From positions 21,045-85,044 of the forward strand of contig QZKI01000131.1 of assembly GCA_003598055.1 (NCBI GenBank): a stretch of DNA of 64,000 nt, in the 5' to 3' direction. The position numbers were made by a program, and so were the translations under genes. The stretch is from Candidatus Abyssobacteria bacterium SURF_17. Lineage in GTDB: Bacteria; Abyssobacteria; SURF-5. The notes under the pieces are model-generated. The model made no database searches. It was given only the letters and a program-made list of their open reading frames with translations, and had not been told where the DNA came from. Positions 32,443 through 41,118 of this stretch are shown here, one piece after another. Numbering within the stretch: position 1 is the first letter of the stretch; every line of letters starts with the position of its first letter.

Positions 32443-34017
32443 CTAGTAGTCCTCAGGTGACACATAGAAGGCCGAGTCTGCCGCATTGTTTGGGTCAAAA
32501 GCCCTCTTGATTTTCTTTATCCATTTGACAAAATCCCGCGATTGCGGCAGCGCCGCTTTCAAAGCTGATTCGTTGAAACTGAGCGCGTTCTCCAAACTGT
32601 TTATGCCGAGCCCCCACTCGACTATCTTCTTGTCGCCTTTTTCCAAGAGTTCGGATGTCTTCTTGCATGAAGCGCGGTCGGCTGGGTCGTACATGGTGAT
32701 GACCTCCACATGAGCGCCGCCGTCGCCGTAAACTACTCCCCACACGGGCTCCGGAGCCGTTTCCATAATCTGCCCGGAATCCCTCGCCTCCTTGACAATC
32801 TCTTTCTCGGATAACTCAGTCAAGGTTGTCAGAGCGTCCACGGCCTCATCGCCGACGGGTGAGATGATGAACGACCCCGTCGAACGAAATGCCGCTCGTG
32901 TCATTCCCTGACCGGTCACCGAATTATTGAATAGCAGGCCTTGAATATGGTCATCGAAGGGGAAGACGGTTCCATCAGTCTGTTCCAAAATCATTTGGAA
33001 GCATTTCTCCTTATATTCCATTTCTCTCGCAGAACTGGCATCAAGCAAAACAATGGCGCTGAACACGGGCGCTCTGCGCTGTTCTTCGGGAATATTTTTC
33101 ATCAGTTCCCAGAGTTCATCATTCGATTCAGTTGCCAGGATTGCTCCAAGAGCTGGATTGAGTCGCTGGATGCTGAACGCGATGGATTCCTCGATTAGGA
33201 GATGGAAGAAATCATTCATCTTATCCCTGCCCGGAAGAATCACACAATACACCGAGAAGTTCTCCGGTATTACCATCCCGTAGGTCGGCGGTACGCCCTT
33301 CGGCTGCAACTTCGGCGGGCCGTACCAAGGGTAGAGTTTTGTGGCGACCTTGGTAAATATTCCCATGCCTCCGTTGGCGCCGCCGTAACCTCTCAGCACT
33401 CCTCGAAGGCTCGGCCCGGGACCGTCACCGTTGATCCACCCGGCCCCGGTACCCAAAGAGCCAAGCCGCAGAATGTCGCCGTTAGGCAGCACCCATTCCG
33501 CGCCGAGAAGATTGCGTCCTCCAAAGTCGGTGCTGATGTTCGTCGGGCCGCTTCCAAAATGTGCTGCAGTTCCGGCAAGAACGGAAGCGCTCGGCCCGGC
33601 GCCAAGCATATTCGGGCGCAAGCCGACCTTCATCGTTTCGAGGAAGAGTCTCGCTTGCGATACATAGGGTTCCACCACGGCGAACCTGTTCGTGCGGTCT
33701 ATCTCCACGACCCGGTTCATTCGCCTCATGTCAATCGGCAAGAACGGTTCCGATGAAGTAATGGCAGACGTTTCGAACCCGGTTGCGTGCGCCCTGTATC
33801 GTATTCCAAACCGGTTACACGCCCTCACAATGGCCTGAACTTCCTCGACGGTCTCCGGCAGCACTACGGCCAGAGGTCGCGGTGAGAATTTCTCCCCGAA
33901 GATGAGTTCGTTGGCCCAGACAAAACAGTAGGTGTCGAGAATCTCAGGCTCCTGAGTAACGTATTCCGGCCCGACGATATCTTCTAATGCTCGATAGGCT
34001 TCCTTGGATAGGCTCAT
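32443..34017 (-). CDS. FAD-binding oxidase (VAO/GlcD family) 2
   Basis: 524 residues. N-terminal PCMH-type FAD domain: RPLAVVLPETVEEVQAIV, a glycine-rich AGPSASVLAGTAAHFGSG segment and GAEWVLPNGDILRLG, followed by a substrate domain of the vanillyl-alcohol-oxidase type. Together with the CCG protein and the other FAD oxidase upstream on the same strand it forms a module like glycolate or lactate dehydrogenase (GlcD-GlcF type), which would oxidise a 2-hydroxy acid or aromatic alcohol and pass electrons to FeS centres. Third gene of the operon, 15 bases after the CCG gene. No signal peptide; cytoplasmic. The substrate is unknown. Confidence 0.82.
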   Translation of the reverse strand: MSLSKEAYRALEDIVGPEYVTQEPEILDTYCFVWANELIFGEKFSPRPLAVVLPETVEEVQAIVRACNRFGIRYRAHATGFETSAITSSEPFLPIDMRRMNRVVEIDRTNRFAVVEPYVSQARLFLETMKVGLRPNMLGAGPSASVLAGTAAHFGSGPTNISTDFGGRNLLGAEWVLPNGDILRLGSLGTGAGWINGDGPGPSLRGVLRGYGGANGGMGIFTKVATKLYPWYGPPKLQPKGVPPTYGMVIPENFSVYCVILPGRDKMNDFFHLLIEESIAFSIQRLNPALGAILATESNDELWELMKNIPEEQRRAPVFSAIVLLDASSAREMEYKEKCFQMILEQTDGTVFPFDDHIQGLLFNNSVTGQGMTRAAFRSTGSFIISPVGDEAVDALTTLTELSEKEIVKEARDSGQIMETAPEPVWGVVYGDGGAHVEVITMYDPADRASCKKTSELLEKGDKKIVEWGLGINSLENALSFNESALKAALPQSRDFVKWIKKIKRAFDPNNAADSAFYVSPEDY

Positions 34018-34032
34018 CGCTTAATTCCTTTC

Positions 34033-35307
34033 CTATATCGCCTGCTCGACGAGCTCGATAATGTCATATACCTCGACCCTCGCGTCGGTATTGGGTGTGG
34101 CGTCAATGAAGTTCCGCTTGCACCATGGGCACGCGCTGACCAGTGCCTTGGCTCCGACGACCGCTGCTTCTTCAAGTCGTCTCGCGGCGGTCCATTCTGC
34201 AAAGTCCGGATACGCTTCCTTTACGCCGCCGCCAGCGCCGCAGCACCATGCATATTCCCTGATGCGGTGCATCTCGACGAAGTTCAGGCCGGGAATTTTC
34301 CGCAAGATATCTCGTGGTGCTTCATAGACACCGTTTGCCCCACACCGTTTTTTCTTCGGCGGATCGTGCACGACCATTTGCCCGTTGACCTTGACTTTCT
34401 TTCCCTCCCAATGTACCCAGGGCTCAGCCAATCTGCCTAAATGGCAGGGGTCGTGATACGTCACGGTCAACGGAACCCTCTTGGTCAGCCTTATTTTCCC
34501 TTCCTTCATCAGCCGATCTATAAACTCCGTGATGTGCAATACCTCCACCGCATGTTTCTGACCGGTCTTGCTGTAAAGCACTTTAAAGGCCTGATAGCAG
34601 TCGGCGCACGGGGTAACAACGGTTTTCACTCCCGCCGCCTTCCAGGTGTCGGTGTTGTGCTCGGCGTACTTCATCAGCTCGCTCGCGTATCCCATTTCAT
34701 AGCTTCGCCCGCCGCAGCAGGTTTCTTCTTTGCCCAAAATGCCGATATCAACGCCTGCATTCAGAAGAATCGTTAGCGCACTTCTGCATGTCGACCATAG
34801 TTCATGGTCAAATGAGTATCTGCAACCGGCGTGAAACAGAACGTCCGCATGTTCTTTTGTGAGAACCTTGACGTTCAGGCCTTCGGCCCAGTCCCCTCTC
34901 TTCTCCTTTGACTCCATCATCATATTGTCTTCTTTCTTGAGACCGTCAATGAAAAGGAGATGTTCGGGAATGATATCGCCACGCTCGATACACATGATGC
35001 GGAGTTGCTGCATGACCTCATACGGTTCCAGATCCCTCTCAATCTTGCATGAGACATCGCACCCGCCGCACATCTGACATTGATAAATCATGTCGAGGAA
35101 TTTCTCCCCAACGTTCGTTCGACCTTTCAGCAGAGAGAGCGCCGCAATCTGTCTTCCCCCGGCGGACCAGCCGTGGAAGTTATATCTGTCGATACTGGGA
35201 CACACTGTGAGAAAGTGCGAGTCTGACATCACTTGGTGCGGAATCCATTTGCAGTATGAACACCTCGTACACCTCAGCATATCCTCTTCGTATGTATCCA
35301 GAGCCAT
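34033..35307 (-). CDS. HdrD/GlcF-like iron-sulfur protein with two CCG regions
   Basis: 424 residues. N-terminal ferredoxin motifs (CTRCSYCKWIP with later CP, and CQMCGGCDVSC) and two CCG elements (ETCCGGRSYEMG with PCADC, and WCCGAGGG with CPWC) as in HdrD and GlcF proteins. It accepts electrons from the two FAD subunits encoded on either side and would feed quinone or another carrier through membrane association; it has no transmembrane helix itself. Middle gene of a three-gene minus-strand operon controlled from the 36908-36961 region. Not a DsrK/TmcB orthologue judged by its CTRC start. Confidence 0.85.
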   Translation of the reverse strand: MALDTYEEDMLRCTRCSYCKWIPHQVMSDSHFLTVCPSIDRYNFHGWSAGGRQIAALSLLKGRTNVGEKFLDMIYQCQMCGGCDVSCKIERDLEPYEVMQQLRIMCIERGDIIPEHLLFIDGLKKEDNMMMESKEKRGDWAEGLNVKVLTKEHADVLFHAGCRYSFDHELWSTCRSALTILLNAGVDIGILGKEETCCGGRSYEMGYASELMKYAEHNTDTWKAAGVKTVVTPCADCYQAFKVLYSKTGQKHAVEVLHITEFIDRLMKEGKIRLTKRVPLTVTYHDPCHLGRLAEPWVHWEGKKVKVNGQMVVHDPPKKKRCGANGVYEAPRDILRKIPGLNFVEMHRIREYAWCCGAGGGVKEAYPDFAEWTAARRLEEAAVVGAKALVSACPWCKRNFIDATPNTDARVEVYDIIELVEQAI

Positions 35308-35339
35308 GTCTTATCCTCCCCAGTGAGACAATTAGCAGT

Positions 35340-36803
35340 TCAGAAACAAAGTTTTCCCGGATTCATGACGCCGTTAGGGTCGAATATGTTCTTAAGCTTC
35401 CTCTGCCCGATTACCGTCTGGGCCTCGCGACCATAGGCGATTCTAGCCCATGGGCCGTAAGGACGAGAGAAAAACGCGCCCATGTTGGCAAATATCTCGC
35501 CGCCTTCTTCAATGAATCGTTTCACCGCATCCGTTTCTTGCTGATCGTGGAGTTCATAGCTTACGCTGAACTCTAAATGGCAGTTCGTTCCCTGCACCAT
35601 TGGCTGAATATACACGCCCAGGTTTCTGACCGGGAAACGATACCTTCCGGCGAGTCCATATGCCGCATCGACAAACTCCGCACACCGGTCAAGAGTTGTT
35701 ATGAAGAAGACATCCCCGCATCCTGCTCCGCCTTTAAGCTTCCAACCCGCGTCTGCAGAGGGTTGGGACAATACCGCCAATACTTCTTCTGCGCTTGTCC
35801 CGGGAACGGCCGCTTTCAATTCGAGCCCGCACGATTGGGCAATCTCGATGGCCTCCTCCTCTTGATAGGCTATTTTCTCTTCCGGCAACAATCCCGCTCC
35901 GTCAATGCCCAGGAGGAGAATCCACAGGGGTAGCTTCGCGCTCAGCATGCCGATTTCCTCTCGAGTCTCACCAACAATCGAAGCTAGATTGAAACCATTC
36001 ACTATCAGCAGTTCCTCACCCAATTTCTTGTGCGTAATCCTATAAGCCATATCAATCAAAAGCCCGAGGTCGTCGGAGGGAACAAGGAACATTCTCTTGA
36101 GCTTGGGCAATGGCCTGCATCTGACGGTGGCCCATGTGACAATGCCCATAGTACCTTGGGCTCCTTGGAGCAATCTGGTAAAGTCCACCTGCGACGGCCC
36201 CATTCCCCGTATCTGGGCGCGGCCCACCTCCCATTGTTCCTCGATGGAGCCCGGCCCGGCGGCCGACCCTGTCCGCATCAAATCACCACAGCCATAAACT
36301 ACCTCGACGCATAACAATGGGTCTTGGGATTCCCAGTGGAATCTGGGCGTGGTTATCGGCGTTCTCTCGAGGAAAGCTGTCACCACAGATTTCGAGCTGC
36401 GGGGAACCAGTGGTGTAAGAGGAGCCAGCCCTTCCTTCTCCAGTGCCGGAATCAGTTGGGTAAAAGTGACGCCGGGCTCAATCATGGCGACTCGATTGCG
36501 CCTATCAATGCGGATGATTCTCTTCATGCCGTTGAGATCGACAATTACCGCTCCACCCACGCTAGGTACGGTATCCCCATAAGAATGGGGTGGGCCTGAA
36601 CTGATGGGAACAAGTGGTGTGCGCGTTTCATTCGCCCACCTGACTATGGCTTGCACTTCTTCAGTATTCCTTGCCTTTACGACCAATCTGGGGCTCACCC
36701 GCGGAACGAAACTGAAATCGCCGGAATGCGCTCTCAAAATGTCCTCGTGTTCCAGCAAATTATCTGCGCCAACGATAGTTGCCAAGGCATCTTGTTCGAA
36801 CAT
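35340..36803 (-). CDS. FAD-binding oxidase (VAO/GlcD family) 1
   Basis: 487 residues from ATG 36803, chosen because AGAGGGG (36812-36818) lies 8 bases upstream; the open frame starts at 36866. PCMH-type FAD domain with LVVKARNTEEVQAIVRWA, VPISSGPPHSYG and GGAVIVDLNGMKRI, then a substrate domain. Related to but clearly different from FAD subunit 2, so the operon encodes a heterotrimer-like set FAD1-CCG-FAD2. First gene of the operon, divergent from the MerR-TetR regulator. Probable role: oxidation of a hydroxy acid or alcohol coupled to FeS transfer. Confidence 0.82.
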   Translation of the reverse strand: MFEQDALATIVGADNLLEHEDILRAHSGDFSFVPRVSPRLVVKARNTEEVQAIVRWANETRTPLVPISSGPPHSYGDTVPSVGGAVIVDLNGMKRIIRIDRRNRVAMIEPGVTFTQLIPALEKEGLAPLTPLVPRSSKSVVTAFLERTPITTPRFHWESQDPLLCVEVVYGCGDLMRTGSAAGPGSIEEQWEVGRAQIRGMGPSQVDFTRLLQGAQGTMGIVTWATVRCRPLPKLKRMFLVPSDDLGLLIDMAYRITHKKLGEELLIVNGFNLASIVGETREEIGMLSAKLPLWILLLGIDGAGLLPEEKIAYQEEEAIEIAQSCGLELKAAVPGTSAEEVLAVLSQPSADAGWKLKGGAGCGDVFFITTLDRCAEFVDAAYGLAGRYRFPVRNLGVYIQPMVQGTNCHLEFSVSYELHDQQETDAVKRFIEEGGEIFANMGAFFSRPYGPWARIAYGREAQTVIGQRKLKNIFDPNGVMNPGKLCF

Positions 36804-36907
36804 ATATGGCCACCCCTCTTCCTGATGCTGAGCCAACAGTATTTGGCTCGCAGATCCCACGGTCATTCCACGGGACGCATTTCACGTTTCCCCCGTTCTT
36901 GCTATGC

Positions 36908-36933
36908 ACTATAAAACTCACGAGTTTTATAGT
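36908..36933. promoter_or_regulatory. 26-bp operator palindrome overlapping the FAD operon promoter
   Basis: ACTATAAAACTC (36908-36919), two bases, GAGTTTTATAGT (36922-36933): perfect 12-bp arms. It overlaps the -10 and start region of the minus-strand promoter, the position expected for a TetR-type repressor site. The adjacent MerR-TetR regulator is the likely binder. Confidence 0.7.
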
Positions 36934-36961
36934 ATGTATCACACAATGCGCGACTTGTCAA
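36933..36961 (-). promoter_or_regulatory. Sigma-70 promoter of the FAD/CCG/FAD operon
   Basis: On the minus strand TTGACA (36956-36961) and TACATA (36933-36938) are 17 bases apart. The operator 36908-36933 begins at the -10, so repressor binding would block initiation. Confidence 0.65.
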
Positions 36962-37039
36962 GAGAAAATGAACAAGAATGGCCTGACATAAGCCACAGAA
37001 TTACCAATAAAAATAAATATATTAGGATAGATTTTCTTC

Positions 37040-37068
37040 TTGACAATCTGTACTTTCTGGGATAAAAT
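37040..37068 (+). promoter_or_regulatory. Sigma-70 promoter of the MerR-TetR regulator gene
   Basis: TTGACA (37040-37045), 17 bases, TAAAAT (37063-37068). A small dyad ATAGTGACTAT (37081-37091) lies just after the expected start and shares ACTAT with the operator, suggesting autoregulation. Confidence 0.65.
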
Positions 37069-37110
37069 GTCGAAAATTGTATAGTGACTATGTGTCTATA
37101 TTAGGGATTA

Positions 37111-38046
37111 ATGCCTTACAGCATGGAAGTCAAACGGGATTGGATGCGGATAAAGGAGCTATCTGCGAGGGCTGGAGTCAGCCGATATACGATCCATTAC
37201 TATTTGAAAGAGGGCCTGCTTCCTCCACCCTTGAAAACCGGCCGAACGATGTCACTCTATAGCGAAGCGCACCTTGAATGCCTTAGATTTATCCGCAAGC
37301 TGAGAGAAGAGCAGGGAATGCCAATAGCCGCCCTGCGTCAGGAGGTTCGGCTCCATTTTGGCGAGCTATGGAGAACGTCAGGTCAATCAATAGCAAGGCT
37401 CGATGTAAGTGATCGAAGGATGGGGCTAAGGGGGAAACACCAGCGACAGAGGATTATCGAGCGGGCCCTCGACCTGTTTTCCGAGAAAGGTTATCACCAT
37501 ACACACGTGAGCCATATCACTGATTCCCTGCGCATATCAAAGGCAACATTCTATCTTTACTTCAAGAACAAGCATGAACTCTTTGTCGCTGTCTTTGATT
37601 ATCTCATCCAAGTTCTCACGCGCACCGAAGAGAAGATAGCCGATGAGACTGATGTGGCCAGGCGCATGCACGAACGAGCCTGTGCCTACTTCGCCTCTTA
37701 CAAGAGATACCACAGAGTGTTCGACATCATCCGGGCTGAATCCATCGGGCATGAGGGTAAGCCCGAGCTGAGTATTCAGGCCATCTATCGAAAGATCATC
37801 GACCCGGTGGCGAAAGACATTGAGAAGGCTCGGCAGGAAGGATTAATGACCGACATTCAAGTGGATTCAGAACTCGCCAGCTACATGGTGGTAGGGTCCT
37901 TGGATTTCATATGCTATCGTCTCTTGATGGACGACAAATACTCTCTCGACGAGGTATTGGGCAAATTTGGCTACTTTGGGAAATCACAATCGAGAGCCAC
38001 GAGTAATGGGCGGTCCATTCATTCGGATTCTGGTAACGCTGGCTGA
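37111..38046 (+). CDS. MerR-HTH / TetR fusion transcriptional regulator
   Basis: 311 residues with two DNA-binding domains. Residues about 11-80 are a MerR-type winged helix (MRIKELSARAGVSRYTIHYY, then GLLPPP and SLYSEAHLECL); residues about 110-160 are a TetR HTH (RIIERALDLFSEKGYHHTHV, ISKATFYLYFKNKHELF), followed by a helical TetR ligand domain to about 285. MerR proteins normally end in a coiled coil and effector domain; here the TetR unit takes that place. It is divergent from the FAD/CCG/FAD operon with a shared 300-base region holding its operator, so it probably represses that operon until a substrate-like ligand binds. ATG 37123 is an alternative start. Confidence 0.85.
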   Translation: MPYSMEVKRDWMRIKELSARAGVSRYTIHYYLKEGLLPPPLKTGRTMSLYSEAHLECLRFIRKLREEQGMPIAALRQEVRLHFGELWRTSGQSIARLDVSDRRMGLRGKHQRQRIIERALDLFSEKGYHHTHVSHITDSLRISKATFYLYFKNKHELFVAVFDYLIQVLTRTEEKIADETDVARRMHERACAYFASYKRYHRVFDIIRAESIGHEGKPELSIQAIYRKIIDPVAKDIEKARQEGLMTDIQVDSELASYMVVGSLDFICYRLLMDDKYSLDEVLGKFGYFGKSQSRATSNGRSIHSDSGNAG

Positions 38047-38355
38047 GCGCGGGGCCAAAACAGGTATCTACGCGCATTCATTGTAAGGTCTTTACACAAT
38101 TCTAGATTCTAGAGAAGGGTAATCATTTGCTGAGGTAGATGGAACCTCGGTGAGAAGCTTGAAGTGGCGGGGGCGCGTCTGAAGGCGTGAAGCTGGCCGC
38201 TGATTTCATTGTTGCAAGTACGCCGCCTGAAGGTTGGCGCACGCGGTTCTCTACGCTCTTGCGCTTGACTTTGGGCATATGGCTTCTCGTTCTGAGTTTT
38301 CTCGCCTCATAATAGGGGCCAAGTAAACCCCATCTATCGTTGGCTCCGGTAATGA
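38047..38355. other. Intergenic region before the patatin remnant
   Basis: 309 bases without an intact gene. The lost N-terminal half of the patatin-like gene should have lain here; I could not recognise its GxSxG region in any frame, so deletion rather than a single frameshift is likely. Confidence 0.35.
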
Positions 38356-38844
38356 TGCCAGGCGACCGACATAAATGATGGAATCTATTTCGGATTCACC
38401 CCGTACTATTTCGCCGCCATATGTTCGGATTTGAATGCGCTTCCAATCTCTCGCGCGGTTGCGGCGTCCGCCGCGTTCCCGGGGGCCTTTTCATCGGTGA
38501 CATTGAAGAATTACGCCGAGAGTTGCGACTATCAGCCGCCGTTGTGGATGACCGAAGCGATCGAGCGACGAGACACCACCAGCTGCGCCTTCCATGCGGC
38601 GAGCCATCTGTTTACCTATCTTGATTCCAAGAAGAAGGCCTATATTCATCTCGTTGACGGGGGCGTCTCCGACAACCTCGCCTTGAGAGCCCCGATGAAA
38701 GTGATTACTGCCCGCGGCGGATTGAGAGGAACTCTGCAGGATTTCGGACTCAGGGGGATCCGTCGCGTGGCCTTTATCATTGTCAATGCGGAGAGACAGA
38801 AGCGGTTTCGGCTCATGGTCACACGGTCTGTTGACAGTTGTTGA
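38356..38844 (+). pseudogene. Patatin-like phospholipase, C-terminal remnant
   Basis: The open frame from 38356 (after TGA 38353-38355) reads ATDINDGIYFGFTPYYF, then ICSDLNALPISRAVAASAAF with PGAF, and later YIHLVDGGVSDNLALR. These match the region after the nucleophile in patatin-like lipases, including the DGG motif with the catalytic Asp. The GxSxG serine and oxyanion loop are missing and the frame has no proper start, only a TTG at 38431. After the DGG motif the frame also stops early. I take it as a decayed gene; a functional short protein is unlikely because the serine is gone. Confidence 0.7.
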
Positions 38845-38975
38845 ACAACGCAGATAAAATCGATTAATCATTATGGCGGAGCGTCACGTACATAAGATAT
38901 GGCAAAGAGCCTTGCCGCTTCATCGAACCTTAATTTGACTCCTTTTCTTGACTTAAAGAGGAGACAATCGTCCTG

Positions 38976-39542
38976 ATGGATGCACTAAACTACCCGCTAT
39001 CATCCTACTATGATTTCCAGACAGGTCAGATAGTGCCACGTGATAGTTACCGCCAGATACACTTGAGCGACATGCGGGGATATTACCTCGCCGACCGGGA
39101 AACGTTGCATGAGCCGCTCAAGGAAGACCCCCTGCTGTATGAAGTCTACGAATGCCAGGTGCCCGCGAAGCCAGGTGAGATGGTCCCATGTTCGACTATC
39201 ATCCACCCCGGCAGCGTTGGCGGCGAATTCTACATGACGAAGGGGCACTATCACAGCGACACAAACGCCGCAGAAATCTATTGTTGCTTGCGAGGGCACG
39301 GTCTTCTGCTGATGCAACACGGCGGGCAGTGCCTGGTGGAGACGATGAAACCGGGCGCCCTCGTCTATGTGCCCGCAGGCTGGGCGCACCGCTCCGTAAA
39401 TGTGGGTTCTGAAGACCTCATCATATTTGCAATCTATCCGGCCGACGCAGGCCACGATTATGGAGCAATCAGGGAAAAGGGGTTCCTGAAACGTGTTCTT
39501 CGTGGCCCCGATGGCTCTCCCGTAGTGCATGAGGCGAGCTGA
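38976..39542 (+). CDS. Cupin-type (archaeal-type) glucose-6-phosphate isomerase family protein
   Basis: 188 residues, typical length. The cupin metal-binding signature is GEFYMTKGHYHSDTNAAEIY with downstream H in PAGWAHRSVN, as in the metal-dependent cupin phosphoglucose isomerase of Thermococcales and some bacteria. It interconverts glucose- and fructose-6-phosphate or a related hexose phosphate. This form is unusual in bacteria, and the adjoining genes (aldehyde dehydrogenase, hydroxyacid dehydrogenase, DapA-type aldolase, sugar kinase, alcohol dehydrogenase) suggest a dedicated sugar or sugar-acid pathway rather than glycolysis. Another sugar such as a sulfo- or deoxy-sugar could be the substrate. 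Start ATG 38976 behind GAGGAG. Confidence 0.85.
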   Translation: MDALNYPLSSYYDFQTGQIVPRDSYRQIHLSDMRGYYLADRETLHEPLKEDPLLYEVYECQVPAKPGEMVPCSTIIHPGSVGGEFYMTKGHYHSDTNAAEIYCCLRGHGLLLMQHGGQCLVETMKPGALVYVPAGWAHRSVNVGSEDLIIFAIYPADAGHDYGAIREKGFLKRVLRGPDGSPVVHEAS

Positions 39543-39596
39543 GACTCAGCAAGGACGAACACAGCACGGTGGAGCCGCAACCAAAGAAAGAAACAA

Positions 39597-39625
39597 AGGG
39601 AATCACGGAGTTCACGGATTACACG
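39597..39625. repeat. Degenerate CACGGATT-type repeat
   Basis: Short reiterations of AATCACGGAGTTCACGG and ATTACACGGATTC occur between the isomerase and aldehyde dehydrogenase genes. Similar CACGAATT-type strings lie at 60010-60040 and 60128-60160. They look like dispersed intergenic repeats of unknown role. Confidence 0.4.
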
Positions 39626-39659
39626 GATTCAAGCCGAGTTCAGGCGAGGAGACGGGAGA

Positions 39660-41117
39660 ATGACAGCAGGCAACGTGCAGATTTTCGATATTCTTATCGG
39701 CGGCGAATGGCGACAGGCTGTGAGCGGCAAAGCCATTGACGTCAAAAACCCGGCAAGCAACTCCGTGGTTGCACGCGTGCCGCAATGCGATGAGCGTGAC
39801 GTCGACCTCGCGGCCCGCGCTGCTGATAAGGCATTCGCAGCGTGGTCCGAAGCGACCGCAAAAGAGCGAGCGCGACTCATACATGCCGCCGCGGCGAACG
39901 TCCGGAAGGGGCTGGAGGAAATCGGCCGATGGCTGACCATGGAAATGGGAAAGCCCCTGGCGGACTCCCGCAAGGAAGTCGCCGACGCCGCGTCAACCCT
40001 GGATTACTTCGCCGAAGAAGGATTACGGATAGGTGGTGAGATTGCGCCCATCGGCACGCATCAAGCAGTAAGTCTCGTGGTGAAGGAACCAATCGGAGTG
40101 TGCGGCGCCATTGCGCCATGGAACTATCCGGTCTCACTGCTTGCATGGAAGGTGGGCCCGGCTCTCGCGGCTGGCTGCACGGTTGTCTGCAAGCCGTCCA
40201 CGGAAACTCCGGTTTCTCCCCTCATGTTTGTGCGATGCATCGAAGAGGCCGGCTTCCCGCCCGGTGTCGTGAATGCGGTGACGGGAAGCGGCCCCGTGGT
40301 CGGGACCGCTATCGTCGAGCACCCGCTTGTGCGCAAGATAGCATTCACGGGTACGGGCTCAGTTGGAAGGGACATCCTGGCGCGCGCTGCCAAGGGGCTC
40401 AAGCGGGTCTCTCTCGAGCTTGGGGGACACAGTCCATTGCTTGTGTTCGCAGACGCGAAATTCGAGGAGGCCGTATCGGTGGGAGTCAAGCGTTCATTTC
40501 GCAATATGGGCCAGATATGCAATGCCGTCAACCGCATCTTTGTCGAGAAGCCTCTCTATGAGAAGTATCTCGCGCGCTTCGTTGAACTGACTCAGAAACT
40601 GACGGTCGGTGATGGACTCGAAAACCCAAACGTCGACCTCGGCCCGATGCTCAATCGAAAAGGCATCGAAAAGACTATCGCGCACATTGAAGACGCCAAG
40701 GCCAAAGGAGCCAGGTTGCTCTTCGGCGGAGAATCCCTCCGAGGGCCGAAGTTCAAGAGCGAATTGTATTTCAAGCCAACCGTGCTTGCCGACACAACAC
40801 TTGACATGAAGATAATGACCGAGGAGACATTCGGGCCTGCTGTGGGCATTGCTTCTTTCGAGGGCGTCGAGGATGCAATCAATCTCGCGAATAGTACGGA
40901 GTATGGGCTGGTGTCGTACGCCTATACCAGCAGCCTCGCCACGGCGCGAGCGCTTGCTCGCGGCATCAGGAGCGGAACGGTCTGCGTCAACAATACTACG
41001 GGTTCTACGTTGGAGGCTCCATACTGTGGATGGAAGAACAGCGGGCTGGGTCTTGAGCTTTCGAGACACGCACTTGACGAGTATATGCAGATAAAGCACG
41101 TCCGCATCGAGGTGTGA
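39660..41117 (+). CDS. NAD(P)-dependent aldehyde dehydrogenase
   Basis: 485 residues, full length. N-terminal ALDH start (IFDILIGGEWRQA), proline-Trp-Asn segment (APWNYPVSLLAWK), NAD-binding FTGTGSVGRDI, general-base Glu in SLELGGHSPLLVF, and the nucleophile Cys in GQICNAVNRIF. Closest by pattern to succinate-semialdehyde or lactaldehyde dehydrogenases. In this operon it would oxidise the aldehyde made by an aldolase or alcohol dehydrogenase step. The stop TGA at 41115-41117 is separated by only one base from the start of the next gene, so the four genes 38976-42997 are one operon. Confidence 0.88.
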   Translation: MTAGNVQIFDILIGGEWRQAVSGKAIDVKNPASNSVVARVPQCDERDVDLAARAADKAFAAWSEATAKERARLIHAAAANVRKGLEEIGRWLTMEMGKPLADSRKEVADAASTLDYFAEEGLRIGGEIAPIGTHQAVSLVVKEPIGVCGAIAPWNYPVSLLAWKVGPALAAGCTVVCKPSTETPVSPLMFVRCIEEAGFPPGVVNAVTGSGPVVGTAIVEHPLVRKIAFTGTGSVGRDILARAAKGLKRVSLELGGHSPLLVFADAKFEEAVSVGVKRSFRNMGQICNAVNRIFVEKPLYEKYLARFVELTQKLTVGDGLENPNVDLGPMLNRKGIEKTIAHIEDAKAKGARLLFGGESLRGPKFKSELYFKPTVLADTTLDMKIMTEETFGPAVGIASFEGVEDAINLANSTEYGLVSYAYTSSLATARALARGIRSGTVCVNNTTGSTLEAPYCGWKNSGLGLELSRHALDEYMQIKHVRIEV

Positions 41118-41118
41118 G

